A DNA stretch of 64,000 nt from CAWCPR01 sp963797475 (GTDB taxonomy: Bacteria; Chloroflexota; Anaerolineae; Anaerolineales; UBA4823). The stretch is from contig CAWCPR010000003.1 in the NCBI GenBank assembly GCA_963797475.1, forward strand, positions 1,116,001 to 1,180,000. The letters are read 5' to 3'. Shown here piece after piece: positions 1 to 9,020 of the stretch. The position numbers and the translations under genes were made by a program. The notes below the pieces were generated by a model. That model saw only the letters and a program-made list of their open reading frames with translations, searched no databases and was not told where the DNA came from. The first letter of the stretch is position 1; each line of letters opens with the position of its first letter.

Positions 1-341
1 AGATTGGTCAGTAAAATGGCGAACATAATCCCAACAATTGAGCCCATTGCCGGAACCATGACGAAAAACACCGCCGCAAGTGGAGCGCCTACGAGCATCC
101 AGGGCTTCCGGCGGCCAATACGGGTGCGCGTTTGATCTGAGCGCTCGCCGACCACCGGCTGGACGAACATATTGAGATAATTATCCCAGGTCATGATGAA
201 GCCAATCAGGGTCGCCGAGAGCCCAAATTTATCCCGCAGAAATACCGGCACAAAATTATTAAAAATAGGCCAGATCAGGCTGATGCCGAAGAAACCGAAC
301 CCAAGCAAAAATGTTTTGCCGTACGGAAATCGCTCCTTCAT
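1..341 (-). CDS. MFS transporter, N-terminal part only
   Basis: This is the first 113 or so codons of a major facilitator superfamily transporter that runs off the window edge. The ATG at 341-339 overlaps the trmD stop (338-340) as ATGA, so the two genes are probably translationally coupled. The protein opens with a short basic stretch and a first membrane helix ([14 protein letters not shown]), then a second helix pair around a cytoplasmic loop with an MFS-like motif, [12 protein letters not shown], near residues 72-83. That loop resembles the sugar/cation (GPH or SLC45-like) branch. The substrate cannot be told from this fragment. Confidence 0.8.
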   Translation of the reverse strand, partial: MKERFPYGKTFLLGFGFFGISLIWPIFNNFVPVFLRDKFGLSATLIGFIMTWDNYLNMFVQPVVGERSDQTRTRIGRRKPWMLVGAPLAAVFFVMVPAMGSIVGIMFAILLTN

Positions 342-1192
342 TCGTCGCCTTCCTCAGCTTGAATTTGACCTTCGCCTGCACTCGAATTTTTCATCTCAAT
401 TTCTGCACTTTCCAGGCCGTCCAGATAAGCAAAGTCGCTGGCAGTGAGCTGAGCTTTTTCCAACATATCCGGGCGTCGCAGGCGAGTGCGCAGCAAAGCT
501 TGCTCCCGCCGCCAGCGAGCCAGGCGAGCGTGGTCGCCGGAAACTAACACCTGCGGCACCTGCCAGCCACGGAAGGCCGGAGGCCGGGTGTAATGCGGGT
601 ACTCCAGAAGGCCGGAAGCGTGCGAATCATCCCAAGGACCATCCGGATCTCCCAATACTCCCGGTACCAACCTGGCGACCGCATCGATTATGACCATAGC
701 CGGCAGCTCACCCCCGGTAAGCACGTAATCCCCAATGGAAATTTCATCTGTAACCAGGTGTTGGCGCACACGCTCATCTACCCCCTCATAGCGTCCGCAT
801 AGCAGCGCCAGTCGGACCTCCTGCGAGCCTTCCAGGCCTGCCATCCTCTGCTCGCCGGTCGTCCGGCCGCCGGATGCGAGCTCTGTGGCAATTTCCTGGT
901 TAAACAGGCGCCCTTGAGGGGTCATTAATATCACCGGGCAAGCTGGCGGCGAGCCCAAAACGCTCTCAACTGCGGCGAAGATGGGTTCCACTTTCATCAC
1001 CATGCCGCCCCCGCCGCCATAGGGTTCGTCATCGGTGACATGGTGGCGGTCCGTCGCCCAATCCCGGATGTTGTAAAGGTTTACGGTCACCAGGCCGCGC
1101 TGGCGGGCGCGCTGCAAGATACTGGTCTGCAAATAGGGCTCGAACACTTCCGGGAACAGGGTGAACACCTCAAACCGCAGGAAGGAATTCAT
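338..1192 (-). CDS. trmD: tRNA (guanine-37-N1)-methyltransferase TrmD
   Basis: TrmD methylates G37 next to the anticodon of tRNAs reading CNN/Pro codons and prevents +1 frameshifting. The 284-aa protein has the family signatures: an N-terminal [14 protein letters not shown], the [14 protein letters not shown] segment and the SAM-binding trefoil-knot sequences [13 protein letters not shown] and [16 protein letters not shown]. The length is a little above the usual 240-260 aa because of a short extra loop near residues 110-125 and an acidic C-terminal tail. It is not beside rpsP, rimM or rplS here. Its stop overlaps the start of an MFS gene. A promoter lies directly upstream. Confidence 0.96.
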   Translation of the reverse strand: MNSFLRFEVFTLFPEVFEPYLQTSILQRARQRGLVTVNLYNIRDWATDRHHVTDDEPYGGGGGMVMKVEPIFAAVESVLGSPPACPVILMTPQGRLFNQEIATELASGGRTTGEQRMAGLEGSQEVRLALLCGRYEGVDERVRQHLVTDEISIGDYVLTGGELPAMVIIDAVARLVPGVLGDPDGPWDDSHASGLLEYPHYTRPPAFRGWQVPQVLVSGDHARLARWRREQALLRTRLRRPDMLEKAQLTASDFAYLDGLESAEIEMKNSSAGEGQIQAEEGDE

Positions 1193-1201
1193 AATTCCAC
1201 C

Positions 1202-1230
1202 ATTCTAGTCTCAAGCCCCGGGATTGGCAA
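1202..1230 (-). promoter_or_regulatory. Sigma70-type promoter of trmD
   Basis: On the minus strand TTGCCA (1230-1225) and TAGAAT (1207-1202) are separated by 17 bp. The -10 ends only 9 nt before the trmD ATG, so the transcript would have almost no leader. Confidence 0.55.
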
Positions 1231-1294
1231 GGAAAATACAAACCCGCAGCGGAGCAGCAGCGACCGGCTTGCCTGCGGCGCGTCTACCGGCATC

Positions 1295-1324
1295 TTGACG
1301 CTATTTCCCCGCCGATGGTATGAT
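1295..1324 (+). promoter_or_regulatory. Sigma70-type promoter for the first TPR gene
   Basis: TTGACG (1295-1300) and TATGAT (1319-1324) are 18 bp apart. Transcription would start around 1331, on the ATG of the downstream gene, which suggests a leaderless mRNA. Confidence 0.6.
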
Positions 1325-1330
1325 CTTTCC

Positions 1331-2578
1331 ATGTATCTTCGTGGGAATAAGATGACGATGACCAAACGCCTGCGCCGGCGCCCCAGTTATTGGCGCATTA
1401 TCCTGCTGCTGGCGCTAATCGGCATCGCTCTATATGTCAACCAGGTGGTTGTACCTGCCACTCCTCCCCTGTTCATCCCTACCGCCACCCCTACAACCAG
1501 CCCGGAGGCTTACATTAACCAGGCCGACGAGCTGTATAAAGCCGGTAAGCTTTCCCAGGCCATTGAGGCCTACCAACTGGCAGTCAGCACCGATCCGACC
1601 AACCCGGCCACATACGTGGCTCTGGCGCGCCTCCAGGTGCTGAACGGCCAATATGACGATGCAATCCTGAACGCTCAGAACGCCCTGTTGAAAAACCCTA
1701 ACAACCCGCTGGCTCACGCCGTACAGGGGTGGGCCCTGGGGTTTAAAGGCAAGTTTGGAGAAGCTGAGCTCGAGATCCAAAAAGCCCTATCCCTGGATGC
1801 CAACAGTGCCCTGACGCACGCCTATTACGCGGAGATATTGATCAACCAGGGGGATTTCAATCTCTTCGACAAAGCTGCCGAAGAATCACGCATCGCCCGC
1901 GACCTGGATAATACCCTGATGGAGGCCCACCGGGCGCGCGGCATTGTGCTCTTGAATACCCAAAATATCACCCAGGCAATCGACGAATTCAAAACCGCCC
2001 TTTCGATCAATAAAAATATTTCCGACCTGCACCTTTACCTGGGATTGGCTTACAAAGCCAACCAGCAGCTAGACTTAGCCGAAGAGGAGCTTGTCACAGC
2101 CGTCACCTTCAACCCGACGGATACGATTGCCCTGACTGAATTGGCTCGCTCCTATTTCGCCGATGGGCGCTACCGCCAGGCCGCCCAATATGCCGAAGAG
2201 GCCGTGAAAATTAACCCCGGCGACCCCAGGCTGCACGGCGATTTGGGAATTATGCATTATAAAAACGAAGAATACGCCGACGCCATTCCGGAGCTGGAGC
2301 TGGCAGTACGCGGCGGAAAGACCGCGGATGGCGTCGCGGTCGAGGGGCTGCCGCTGGATTACGATCCCCGGATTATGGGTTATTATTGGTATTACGGGTT
2401 TGCGTTGGCCTATAGCAATCGCTGTGCGGAAGCCGTGCCAGTATTTCATGAACTGCTCACCGGGGTGTCGAATGACGAGACAGCGGTTTACAATGCGAAT
2501 TTCGGCCTGGAACAATGCCAGCAGGCCGCCTCGACCCCCACAATCACAAGCAGCCCCCAACTGACCGAAACGCCTTGA
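1331..2578 (+). CDS. Membrane-anchored TPR-repeat protein
   Basis: A 415-aa protein of unknown specific role. A basic N-terminus (KRLRRRPSYWR) leads into one membrane helix (IILLLALIGIALYV), a Thr/Pro linker (TATPTTSP) and then a long array of tetratricopeptide repeats. Recognisable TPR pieces include AGKLSQAIEAYQLAVSTDP and NGQYDDAILNAQNALLKNP. The topology predicts an extracytoplasmic TPR superhelix, normally a protein-interaction scaffold. Start chosen at 1331 because a promoter -10 lies 6 nt upstream; ATGs at 1352 and 1358 are alternatives. The next gene has the same architecture and a shared C-terminal motif (VAVEGLPL), so the pair looks like a tandem duplication. Confidence 0.8.
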   Translation: MYLRGNKMTMTKRLRRRPSYWRIILLLALIGIALYVNQVVVPATPPLFIPTATPTTSPEAYINQADELYKAGKLSQAIEAYQLAVSTDPTNPATYVALARLQVLNGQYDDAILNAQNALLKNPNNPLAHAVQGWALGFKGKFGEAELEIQKALSLDANSALTHAYYAEILINQGDFNLFDKAAEESRIARDLDNTLMEAHRARGIVLLNTQNITQAIDEFKTALSINKNISDLHLYLGLAYKANQQLDLAEEELVTAVTFNPTDTIALTELARSYFADGRYRQAAQYAEEAVKINPGDPRLHGDLGIMHYKNEEYADAIPELELAVRGGKTADGVAVEGLPLDYDPRIMGYYWYYGFALAYSNRCAEAVPVFHELLTGVSNDETAVYNANFGLEQCQQAASTPTITSSPQLTETP

Positions 2579-2680
2579 CGGGGCTGCCGGTCAAAAGATG
2601 CCAACATCCCGAGTGTAGGAATGAATCGACACACGAGCCACAACGGTGCGCTGTGCGGCTCGGCGTGGTATATTTAGATT

Positions 2681-4090
2681 ATGGATCGCAATCTCGTCGG
2701 AAAACGGCCGCATTTTCGCCCATCCAGGGAAGGCTCGAATTTCTACCGGGTGATGCTGCTTTTGAGTCTGATCCTGGCAGGCGTTTGGCTGCTGCTCGGC
2801 TACCAACGCGGGCAGATCGCCGCCCCTTTTCAACCGACTCCAACTCCAACTCGGACGACATTTTCTTACATCCTCGAAGCACAAGCCTTCTTCGACGCCG
2901 GCAAGCTGGACGACCCAGACCCTCCGTTGCCCACACCTCCGAATCCGGACGCGATCGACACCTACCAACGCGCCTTAGCACTGGATCCGAACAATGCCAA
3001 GGTATGGTCCGAGCTGGCCCGAATCCAGACCTACTCGACGAGCATGCTGCGCAACGATGGAGAACGCCTGGCTCGACTGAAAGAGGCATTGGATTCTTCC
3101 CAAAAAGCGCTGGACCTGGCTCCGGACGACAGCAACGCTCATGCAATCCGGTCTTTTGTCCTCGACTGGTATGCATCCAACCCGCTCGTTCCCCCTGCAG
3201 ACCAACAGGAGGCCTTGAATGAGGCCTACAGTGAGGCCAACCGCGCCATCCAGTTGGACGGTAACAACGCCCTTGCGCAGGCATATTACGCTGAAATTCT
3301 GGTCGATGAGCAGCGTTGGTCGCAATCTGAAACCTTCGCGCTCAAGGCTGTCAGCCTCGACCCGAATTCGATGGACACTCACCGTGTATATGGATATGTT
3401 TTAGAGAACCTGGGCCAGTATAACAGCGCGATCCAGCAGTACAGGAAAGCCGCGGAAATCACCCCTAACCTGACCTTCCTTTACATCCGCATCGGCCAGA
3501 ACTACCGGGAGGGCATCAAAAACCCGGACCTGGCGCTCGAATATTTCGACCGCGCCGCCAGCATAAACGAGCAGCTTACCGTTCAGAACCCTATCCCGTA
3601 CATCGAGATCGCCAAGACCTATACCCAACAGGGCCAGTTCCTGGCCGCCTCCGTGAATGCCGAGAAAGGGCTTAGCCTGGACAAGTCGAATGCCACTACC
3701 TACGGGCAGTTGGGAATCATCTACATCCAGGCGCGCAACTATGAGGGGGCCTTACCTTTGCTCAAGTGCGCGGTCCGTGGTTGTACGGCCGAGGAGAACG
3801 AGCTCGGGGGCAACGTGGCCGTCGAAGGCCTGCCATTAAGCAACCTCACGGTAGCGTATTATTACGTGGAGTACGGGACGGTGATGGCTTTTTTAAGCCG
3901 TCCATACGAAAATTACTGCGACCAGGCGTATGATGTGTTGGAAGAGGTCCGGCTCGCCTATCCCGATGACAACATCCTGACGGGCATCGTGGATGACAGT
4001 GAAGGCATTTGCCGGCGCCTGGCCAACACGCCGGCCGCGCCGACGATACCGGCAGCCCCTACCGCCACGCCAGAAGTGATGGGCCCTTGA
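2681..4090 (+). CDS. Membrane-anchored TPR-repeat protein, paralogue of the preceding gene
   Basis: A 469-aa protein with an N-terminal cytoplasmic tail, one membrane helix (VMLLLSLILAGVWLLLGY), a Thr/Pro linker (PTPTPTRT) and TPR repeats through most of the rest. It shares layout and C-terminal landmarks (a CAVRG-like segment, then VAVEGLPL and YYYVEYG) with the gene at 1331-2578, and two Cys near CAVRGC may pair. The ATG at 2681 lies 6 nt after an extended -10 (TGG then TATATT at 2669-2674), with no Shine-Dalgarno, so the mRNA may be leaderless. Function unknown; an envelope scaffold is an inference from topology. Confidence 0.8.
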   Translation: MDRNLVGKRPHFRPSREGSNFYRVMLLLSLILAGVWLLLGYQRGQIAAPFQPTPTPTRTTFSYILEAQAFFDAGKLDDPDPPLPTPPNPDAIDTYQRALALDPNNAKVWSELARIQTYSTSMLRNDGERLARLKEALDSSQKALDLAPDDSNAHAIRSFVLDWYASNPLVPPADQQEALNEAYSEANRAIQLDGNNALAQAYYAEILVDEQRWSQSETFALKAVSLDPNSMDTHRVYGYVLENLGQYNSAIQQYRKAAEITPNLTFLYIRIGQNYREGIKNPDLALEYFDRAASINEQLTVQNPIPYIEIAKTYTQQGQFLAASVNAEKGLSLDKSNATTYGQLGIIYIQARNYEGALPLLKCAVRGCTAEENELGGNVAVEGLPLSNLTVAYYYVEYGTVMAFLSRPYENYCDQAYDVLEEVRLAYPDDNILTGIVDDSEGICRRLANTPAAPTIPAAPTATPEVMGP

Positions 4091-4202
4091 AATTGGCACG
4101 CAGCCGGCCAAGCTTTCCGGCGGTGGAAAGGCTGGGCAGGCAAACGCTGGCTGGCAATGTAAGACAATTATAAGATTTTCGCAAGAAATTCTCGCACCTC
4201 CC

Positions 4203-4231
4203 TTGACTTTACGGTAAAAACTCGGTATCAT
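4203..4231 (+). promoter_or_regulatory. Sigma70-type promoter of groES-groEL
   Basis: TTGACT (4203-4208) and TATCAT (4226-4231) are separated by 17 bp. The predicted start near 4238 puts the CIRCE operator in the 5' leader, the usual arrangement for HrcA control. Confidence 0.85.
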
Positions 4232-4242
4232 TTAGGAACAAG

Positions 4243-4269
4243 TTAGCACTCGATATTCGAGAGTGCTAA
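4243..4269 (+). promoter_or_regulatory. CIRCE operator (HrcA binding site)
   Basis: TTAGCACTC (4243-4251), 9-nt spacer, GAGTGCTAA (4261-4269): a perfect match to the CIRCE inverted repeat bound by the heat-shock repressor HrcA. It lies between the promoter and groES, so the operon should be derepressed by heat. hrcA itself is not in the window. Confidence 0.97.
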
Positions 4270-4315
4270 CTTGGCTGCACGTAACCACCCAATAATCCTA
4301 AATCAGGAGGAAAAT

Positions 4316-4612
4316 ATGTCAATATCTCTAAAACCACTCGGAAGTCGTGTAGTGGTCGAACCGATCGAGCAAGAAGAGATCACTTCTGGCGGGATCGTTC
4401 TTCCAGAAACAGCCAAAGAAAAACCGCAGAAAGGCCTGGTCCTTTCCATCGGTCCCGGTGATCGCAACGATAAAGGCGAGCGCGTCCCGATGGACGTATC
4501 CGAAGGCGATACCGTGCTGTTTGCCAAATACGCCGGAACAGAGATCAAGCTGGAAAGCAAAAAACTGCTCATCCTGCGTGAGAGCGACCTTTTAGCAATC
4601 GTCCAACCCTAA
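4316..4612 (+). CDS. groES: Co-chaperonin GroES
   Basis: The 98-aa lid of the GroEL chamber. It carries the family's N-terminal [14 protein letters not shown], the mobile loop ([18 protein letters not shown]) that docks on GroEL, and the C-terminal [14 protein letters not shown]. The start at 4316 is set by a strong AGGAGG (4305-4310) five bases upstream; an upstream in-frame extension would run into the CIRCE leader and is rejected. groEL follows after 29 bp with its own AAGGAG, so both are made from one CIRCE-controlled transcript. Confidence 0.98.
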   Translation: MSISLKPLGSRVVVEPIEQEEITSGGIVLPETAKEKPQKGLVLSIGPGDRNDKGERVPMDVSEGDTVLFAKYAGTEIKLESKKLLILRESDLLAIVQP

Positions 4613-4641
4613 CAGACCCCATATTGAAGGAGTAAAAACTT

Positions 4642-6270
4642 ATGGCAAAGCAATTGTTATTTTCGGAGGAGGCCCGCCGCCAGTTATCGCGCGGGATGGG
4701 AATTTTGGCCGACGCCGTTGCAACGACCTTGGGCCCGAAGGGCCGCAACGTCGCCCTCGACAAGAAATTCGGATCTCCGACCATCACCCACGACGGCGTT
4801 ACAGTAGCAAAAGAGATCGAACTCGAAGACCCCTTTGAGAACATGGGAGCCCAGCTCCTTAAAGAAGCCGCCACCAAAACCAATGACATCGCCGGCGACG
4901 GCACCACCACCTCCACAGTCCTGGCTCATTCCATCGTCATTGAAGGGATGAAGAACCTGGCTGCCGGGGCGAATCCGATGCTGCTGAAACGCGGGATCGA
5001 AGCCGCCACCAAAGCTGCCGCAGATAAAATCAACGAACAGGCAATCGAACTCACCACCAAGAGCGAAATCGCGAACGTGGCCTCTATCTCCGCCCAGGAT
5101 CGCCAGATCGGCGATCTCATCGCCGAAGTGATGGACAAGGTCGGCAAAGACGGCGTGATCACCGTCGAAGAGTCCAAAGGCCTGGAGTTTGAGACTGAGT
5201 ACGTTGAGGGAATGCAGTTCGACCGCGGTTACATCTCGTCTTACTTTATCACCGATCCGGAACACATGGAAGCTTCCATCGAGGATGCTTACATCTTGAT
5301 CCACGACAAGAAAATCTCAGCCGCCCAGGATATGGTCCCCGTGCTGGAGAAACTGGTCCAGATTGGCAAGCGTGACCTGGTCATTATCGCTGAAGATATC
5401 GACGGCGAGGCGCTGGCGACCCTGGTATTGAACAAGCTGCGCGGTATGCTGAACGTCGTCGCCGTAAAGGCGCCAGGATTTGGCGATCGCCGCAAGGCTA
5501 TGCTTCAGGACATCTCTACCCTGACCGGCGCGACCGTCATTTCAGAAGAAACCGGACGCAAACTAGATACCGCCACCCTGTCTGACCTGGGTCGTGCGGA
5601 AAAAGTTGTCGTAACCAAAGACGACACCACCATCGTCGGCGGCAAGGGCGATTCCAAGGAGATCAAAGGGCGCATCGAGCAAATTCGCGTGGAAATCGAC
5701 AAGAGCACCAGCGATTACGACCGGGAAAAACTGCAGGAACGCCTGGCGAAGCTCTCCGGCGGCGTGGCAGTGATCCGCGTCGGCGCAGCGACCGAAACCG
5801 AGCTGAAAGAAAAGAAGCACCGCGTCGAAGATGCTCTTTCGGCAACTCGCGCCGCCGTTGAAGAAGGCATTGTCCCAGGCGGCGGTGTGGCCCTGATCAA
5901 CGCCATCGATTCACTTGGCGAGCTGAAGATGGAAGATGAAGACGCTCAGATCGGCGTGAACATCGTTCGCAAAGCCCTGGAAATGCCGATGCGGCGTATC
6001 GCTCAGAACGCCGGTAAGGATGGCTCCGTGATCCTCGAGACCGTCCGCCGCATGCACAAGGAAAACGGCAACCAACGCGTCGGTTTCGATGTCATCAAGG
6101 AAGAATATCTCGACATGGTTGATGATGGCGTGATCGACCCGGCTAAAGTGACGCGTGGCGCCCTGGAGAATGCCGCTTCCATCGCTGCGATGATTTTGAC
6201 CACTGAGGCTTTGATCACCGACATGCCTGAGAAGGAAAAGTCGGCTCCTCCGCCAATGCCGGATTATTAA
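4642..6270 (+). CDS. groEL: Chaperonin GroEL
   Basis: A 542-aa 60-kDa chaperonin that folds proteins in an ATP-driven double ring. Diagnostic sequences are present: [11 protein letters not shown] near residue 27, the nucleotide loop [11 protein letters not shown] near residue 86, and [16 protein letters not shown] near residue 405. The C-terminus ends in APPPMPDY instead of the flexible GGM repeats of the E. coli protein. The start has AAGGAG at 4626-4631. It is the second gene of the CIRCE operon and is followed by an intrinsic terminator. Confidence 0.98.
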   Translation: MAKQLLFSEEARRQLSRGMGILADAVATTLGPKGRNVALDKKFGSPTITHDGVTVAKEIELEDPFENMGAQLLKEAATKTNDIAGDGTTTSTVLAHSIVIEGMKNLAAGANPMLLKRGIEAATKAAADKINEQAIELTTKSEIANVASISAQDRQIGDLIAEVMDKVGKDGVITVEESKGLEFETEYVEGMQFDRGYISSYFITDPEHMEASIEDAYILIHDKKISAAQDMVPVLEKLVQIGKRDLVIIAEDIDGEALATLVLNKLRGMLNVVAVKAPGFGDRRKAMLQDISTLTGATVISEETGRKLDTATLSDLGRAEKVVVTKDDTTIVGGKGDSKEIKGRIEQIRVEIDKSTSDYDREKLQERLAKLSGGVAVIRVGAATETELKEKKHRVEDALSATRAAVEEGIVPGGGVALINAIDSLGELKMEDEDAQIGVNIVRKALEMPMRRIAQNAGKDGSVILETVRRMHKENGNQRVGFDVIKEEYLDMVDDGVIDPAKVTRGALENAASIAAMILTTEALITDMPEKEKSAPPPMPDY

Positions 6271-6333
6271 TATAGCGCATCTTCCCAATAATGGGCTGAA
6301 CGCACCACTTTTTGAGAAGAACAACTGGGTGAT

Positions 6334-6366
6334 GGTGACAGAATCGGTTGCCGTCACCCCTTTTTT
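6334..6366 (+). terminator. Intrinsic terminator after groEL
   Basis: GGTGAC (6334-6339) pairs with GTCACC (6353-6358) and is followed closely by six T (6361-6366). It lies 64 bp after the groEL stop. Confidence 0.7.
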
Positions 6367-6413
6367 AAGAGCTGCCTACTCTCAAGCCTGCCTACCACAA
6401 AACCAGCAGTTCT

Positions 6414-6442
6414 TTGACAAAACGACTCTTCCATGCTACAAT
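6414..6442 (+). promoter_or_regulatory. Strong sigma70-type promoter of the RNase J gene
   Basis: TTGACA (6414-6419), 17 bp, TACAAT (6437-6442): nearly consensus. The expected start near 6449 gives the rnj mRNA an unusually long leader of about 235 nt. Confidence 0.8.
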
Positions 6443-6449
6443 CTATCCA

Positions 6450-6684
6450 GTTAGCAAGGGAGTTTGAGCCCTACCGCTGCCCTGGCAAACAATTTACAAT
6501 TTATCCAATTCTAACGGGTGGTTGGGCCTATCGATGCATTGTTTGGAACAGAGATTTTCGAACGTAGAGTCATTAACCAACGTTGTTGGTTAACCAACTT
6601 GTTTGATAAAGTTTCATCCAGTAACTCATGCCCCCCGGACGTCTATCCATCCGAAGGGGTATTTTTCATTAATTAAGGAATTTT
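6450..6684 (+). promoter_or_regulatory. Structured 5' leader of the RNase J mRNA
   Basis: This gene-free stretch holds two symmetrical elements. TTAACCAAC (6573-6581) and GTTGGTTAA (6585-6593) form a 9-bp hairpin with a 3-nt loop, and GTTGGTTAACCAAC (6585-6598) is also a perfect 14-bp palindrome. Then CCCC..CGGA (from about 6633) pairs with TCCG..GGGG (to 6659) across an internal loop and is followed by TATTTTTC, a terminator-like unit ending about 20 nt before the rnj ATG. No known riboswitch is recognised. Control of RNase J by its own leader is an inference, by analogy with autoregulation of RNase E. Confidence 0.45.
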
Positions 6685-8328
6685 ATGAGCAACAAGAAAT
6701 TACGAATCATCCCCTTAGGGGGATTAGGGGAAGTCGGGAAGAACATGATGGTATACGAGTATGGGGAGAACATCCTCGTCGTCGACACCGGATTGATGTT
6801 TCCCGAAAACGATATGCTGGGGATCGACTATATTATCCCTGATTTCCAATACCTGCTGGATAAGCGCCACCTGGTACGCGGCATCGTGGTCACGCACGGG
6901 CACGAAGACCATACCGGGGCGATCACGCACGTATTGGAGGAAATCAACGCGCCCATCTACGCGACGCCGCTTACCCGCGGTTTGATCGAAGTCAAGCTGG
7001 CGCGCGCCGGCTTGATGAATAGCGCCCAGATCAACACCGTGGAAGCCGGCGAAGCGGTTAACATTGGGCCTTTCAAAGTCGAATTCTTCCACGTCTGCCA
7101 TTCGATCCCGGATGGCGTCGGCCTGGGCATCACAACCCCTGCCGGATTGGTCGTTCACTCGGGAGATTACAAATTCGACCACACTCCGGTAGACAACTGG
7201 CCAACGGACTACGCCAAGCTTTCCGAGCTTGCCGGGCGAGGCGTGCTGGCGCTGCTGGCCGACTCAACCAACGCCGATAAGCCCGGCTGGACGCCTTCCG
7301 AGCGGGTCATTGACCCGGCCTTCAACGAGGTATTCCGCAGCGCGCCTGGGCGAATCATCATCGCCAGCTTCGCCTCATTGATTTCGCGCATGCAGCAGGT
7401 CGGCAATGCAGCCGAACGACACGGGCGAAAAATGGCCTTTGTCGGCACCAGTATGGTGGAAAACGCCAAAATGGCCCGCAAGCTGGGTTACCTGGACCTG
7501 CCAGATGAACTGGTTGTCAATATCGACCAAGCCCTCAAAATGGACCCCCGCGAGATCGTTCTGATGTCCACCGGGACACAGGGTGAGCCGACCTCGATTA
7601 TGGGCCGCCTCTCGACGGGCACCAACCGCCAGTTCGACATCATCCCGGGTGATACCGTCGTACTCTCCTCCCACCCCATCCCGGGAAACGAGGAGAGCGT
7701 TTACCGCACGATCAATCGCCTGTTTCGGCGCGGCGCCCAAGTGATTTATGAAGCCATCGCGCCGGTGCATGTTTCTGGTCACGCCAGCCAGGAGGAGATG
7801 AAGCTGCTGCTGCACCTGGTGCAGCCCAAATATTTCATCCCGATCCATGGCGAGCTGCGCCATCTTCACCAGCATGCGAATATTGCCCAACAAATCGGCA
7901 TCCCGGCCGAAAATATCAACGTGCTGGAAAATGGGCAGGTCGTCGAGTTTGAAGACGGTAAGATGTCCCTTGGCGAGCGGATCCCTGGCGGGTACGTCTT
8001 TGTCGACGGGGCCGGCGTGGGCGATATCGGTCCCAGCGTCTTGCGCGAGCGGGAAGTGATGGCCCGAGACGGCTTTGTGCTGGTCAACTTGACCCTGGAC
8101 AGCTTCTCCCACACTTTACGTGAAGAGCCGGAGATCATCACGCGCGGCTTCATCTATCCCCGCAACGGCAATGACTTGCTCTCGGCCACGCGCCAGTTCG
8201 TCACCGAAACGATCAAAGGCAACCACAACGGCAACCTGCAGAACGACCTGGAGCAATCTTTGAAATCGTTCTTATATAACAAGACCAGGCGCAGGCCGAT
8301 GGTGTTTGTCACCCTCAGCCGGGTGTGA
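6685..8328 (+). CDS. rnj: Ribonuclease J
   Basis: A 547-aa metallo-beta-lactamase/beta-CASP nuclease with 5'-3' exonuclease and endonuclease activity in RNA processing and decay. The start LRIIPLGGLGEVGKNMMV and the zinc motif THGHEDHTGA near residues 70-79 are typical, as are the beta-CASP segments IASFASLISRMQQV, STGTQGEP and HVSGHAS and the late GELRHLHQHA. The C-terminal domain ends in TRRRPMVFVTLSRV. Length matches the family (about 555 aa). AAGGAA (6675-6680) is a modest ribosome site. It ends one base before the stop of the convergent pcm gene, with no terminator between them. Confidence 0.95.
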   Translation: MSNKKLRIIPLGGLGEVGKNMMVYEYGENILVVDTGLMFPENDMLGIDYIIPDFQYLLDKRHLVRGIVVTHGHEDHTGAITHVLEEINAPIYATPLTRGLIEVKLARAGLMNSAQINTVEAGEAVNIGPFKVEFFHVCHSIPDGVGLGITTPAGLVVHSGDYKFDHTPVDNWPTDYAKLSELAGRGVLALLADSTNADKPGWTPSERVIDPAFNEVFRSAPGRIIIASFASLISRMQQVGNAAERHGRKMAFVGTSMVENAKMARKLGYLDLPDELVVNIDQALKMDPREIVLMSTGTQGEPTSIMGRLSTGTNRQFDIIPGDTVVLSSHPIPGNEESVYRTINRLFRRGAQVIYEAIAPVHVSGHASQEEMKLLLHLVQPKYFIPIHGELRHLHQHANIAQQIGIPAENINVLENGQVVEFEDGKMSLGERIPGGYVFVDGAGVGDIGPSVLREREVMARDGFVLVNLTLDSFSHTLREEPEIITRGFIYPRNGNDLLSATRQFVTETIKGNHNGNLQNDLEQSLKSFLYNKTRRRPMVFVTLSRV

Positions 8329-8982
8329 TCACTCCTGCCAACCAAACTGGCCCACCAGAGGCACAAAGGCAACCCCGGTAAGCAATTCCTGTTCAAATTC
8401 ATCCCCGCTGCGGATCCAGCGTTCCAGGGATTGGTTGCCGCGCGCCCCAACCGGGATGACCAACCGGCCTCCATCCGAAAGCTGTTCCAGCAGAAGCTCG
8501 GGCACCTGCGGCGCGGCAGCGGTCACCACAATCCCGTCGTAAGGTGCAAATTCCTGCAGGCCGCGCGACCCATCCCCGACATGAACAAAGACATTTTCGT
8601 ACCCCAGCGCGTGTAAAGTCTTTTCCGCCCGCGCGGCCAGGTTGGCATGGCGCTCGATGGTATGGACGGTCTGCGCCAGGACGGACAGCACGGCGGCCTG
8701 GTATCCCGAGCCCGTACCTACTTCCAGCACAATCTCAGCACCCCCCAGGTCGAGTAACTGTGACATTAAGGCAACGATATAGGGCTGAGAGATGGTCTGT
8801 TCTTCGCCGATAGGCAGCGGGCTGTCGGCGTAGGCCAGGTGGCGATGTTCGGGCGGCACGAAAAGATGGCGAGGAACGCTCCTCATGGCATCCAATACCC
8901 GCCCGTCGCGGATATTCCGCTGCTGTAACTGCTCGCTCACCATACGTTGGCGTTCCGCCGAAAAACTGCCTTCGGTTGTCAT
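8329..8982 (-). CDS. pcm: Protein-L-isoaspartate O-methyltransferase
   Basis: A 217-aa SAM-dependent methyltransferase that repairs isoaspartyl damage in aged proteins. The N-terminal half has the family's region VPRHLFVPPEHRHLAYADSPLPIG and QTISQPYIVALM, then SAM motif I as VLEVGTGSGYQAAVL near residues 86-100, and motif III near GRLVIPVGARG. The gene follows the LLM oxidoreductase after 38 bp on the same strand and its stop abuts the stop of rnj, so the two transcripts converge. Confidence 0.95.
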   Translation of the reverse strand: MTTEGSFSAERQRMVSEQLQQRNIRDGRVLDAMRSVPRHLFVPPEHRHLAYADSPLPIGEEQTISQPYIVALMSQLLDLGGAEIVLEVGTGSGYQAAVLSVLAQTVHTIERHANLAARAEKTLHALGYENVFVHVGDGSRGLQEFAPYDGIVVTAAAPQVPELLLEQLSDGGRLVIPVGARGNQSLERWIRSGDEFEQELLTGVAFVPLVGQFGWQE

Positions 8983-9020
8983 CTGGCTTACTTAAGTTAA
9001 ATCCTACCCGCATTCCAGGC

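Noticed and set aside
6450..6684. T-box or other known riboswitch ahead of rnj
   Set aside because: A GGGTGG-like stretch near 6515 lacks the rest of the T-box, and no known aptamer core was recognised.
7375..8112. Long open frame opposite the RNase J gene
   Set aside because: It is antisense to strongly conserved coding sequence and shows no family motif. Similar shadows occur opposite groEL, clpC and priA.
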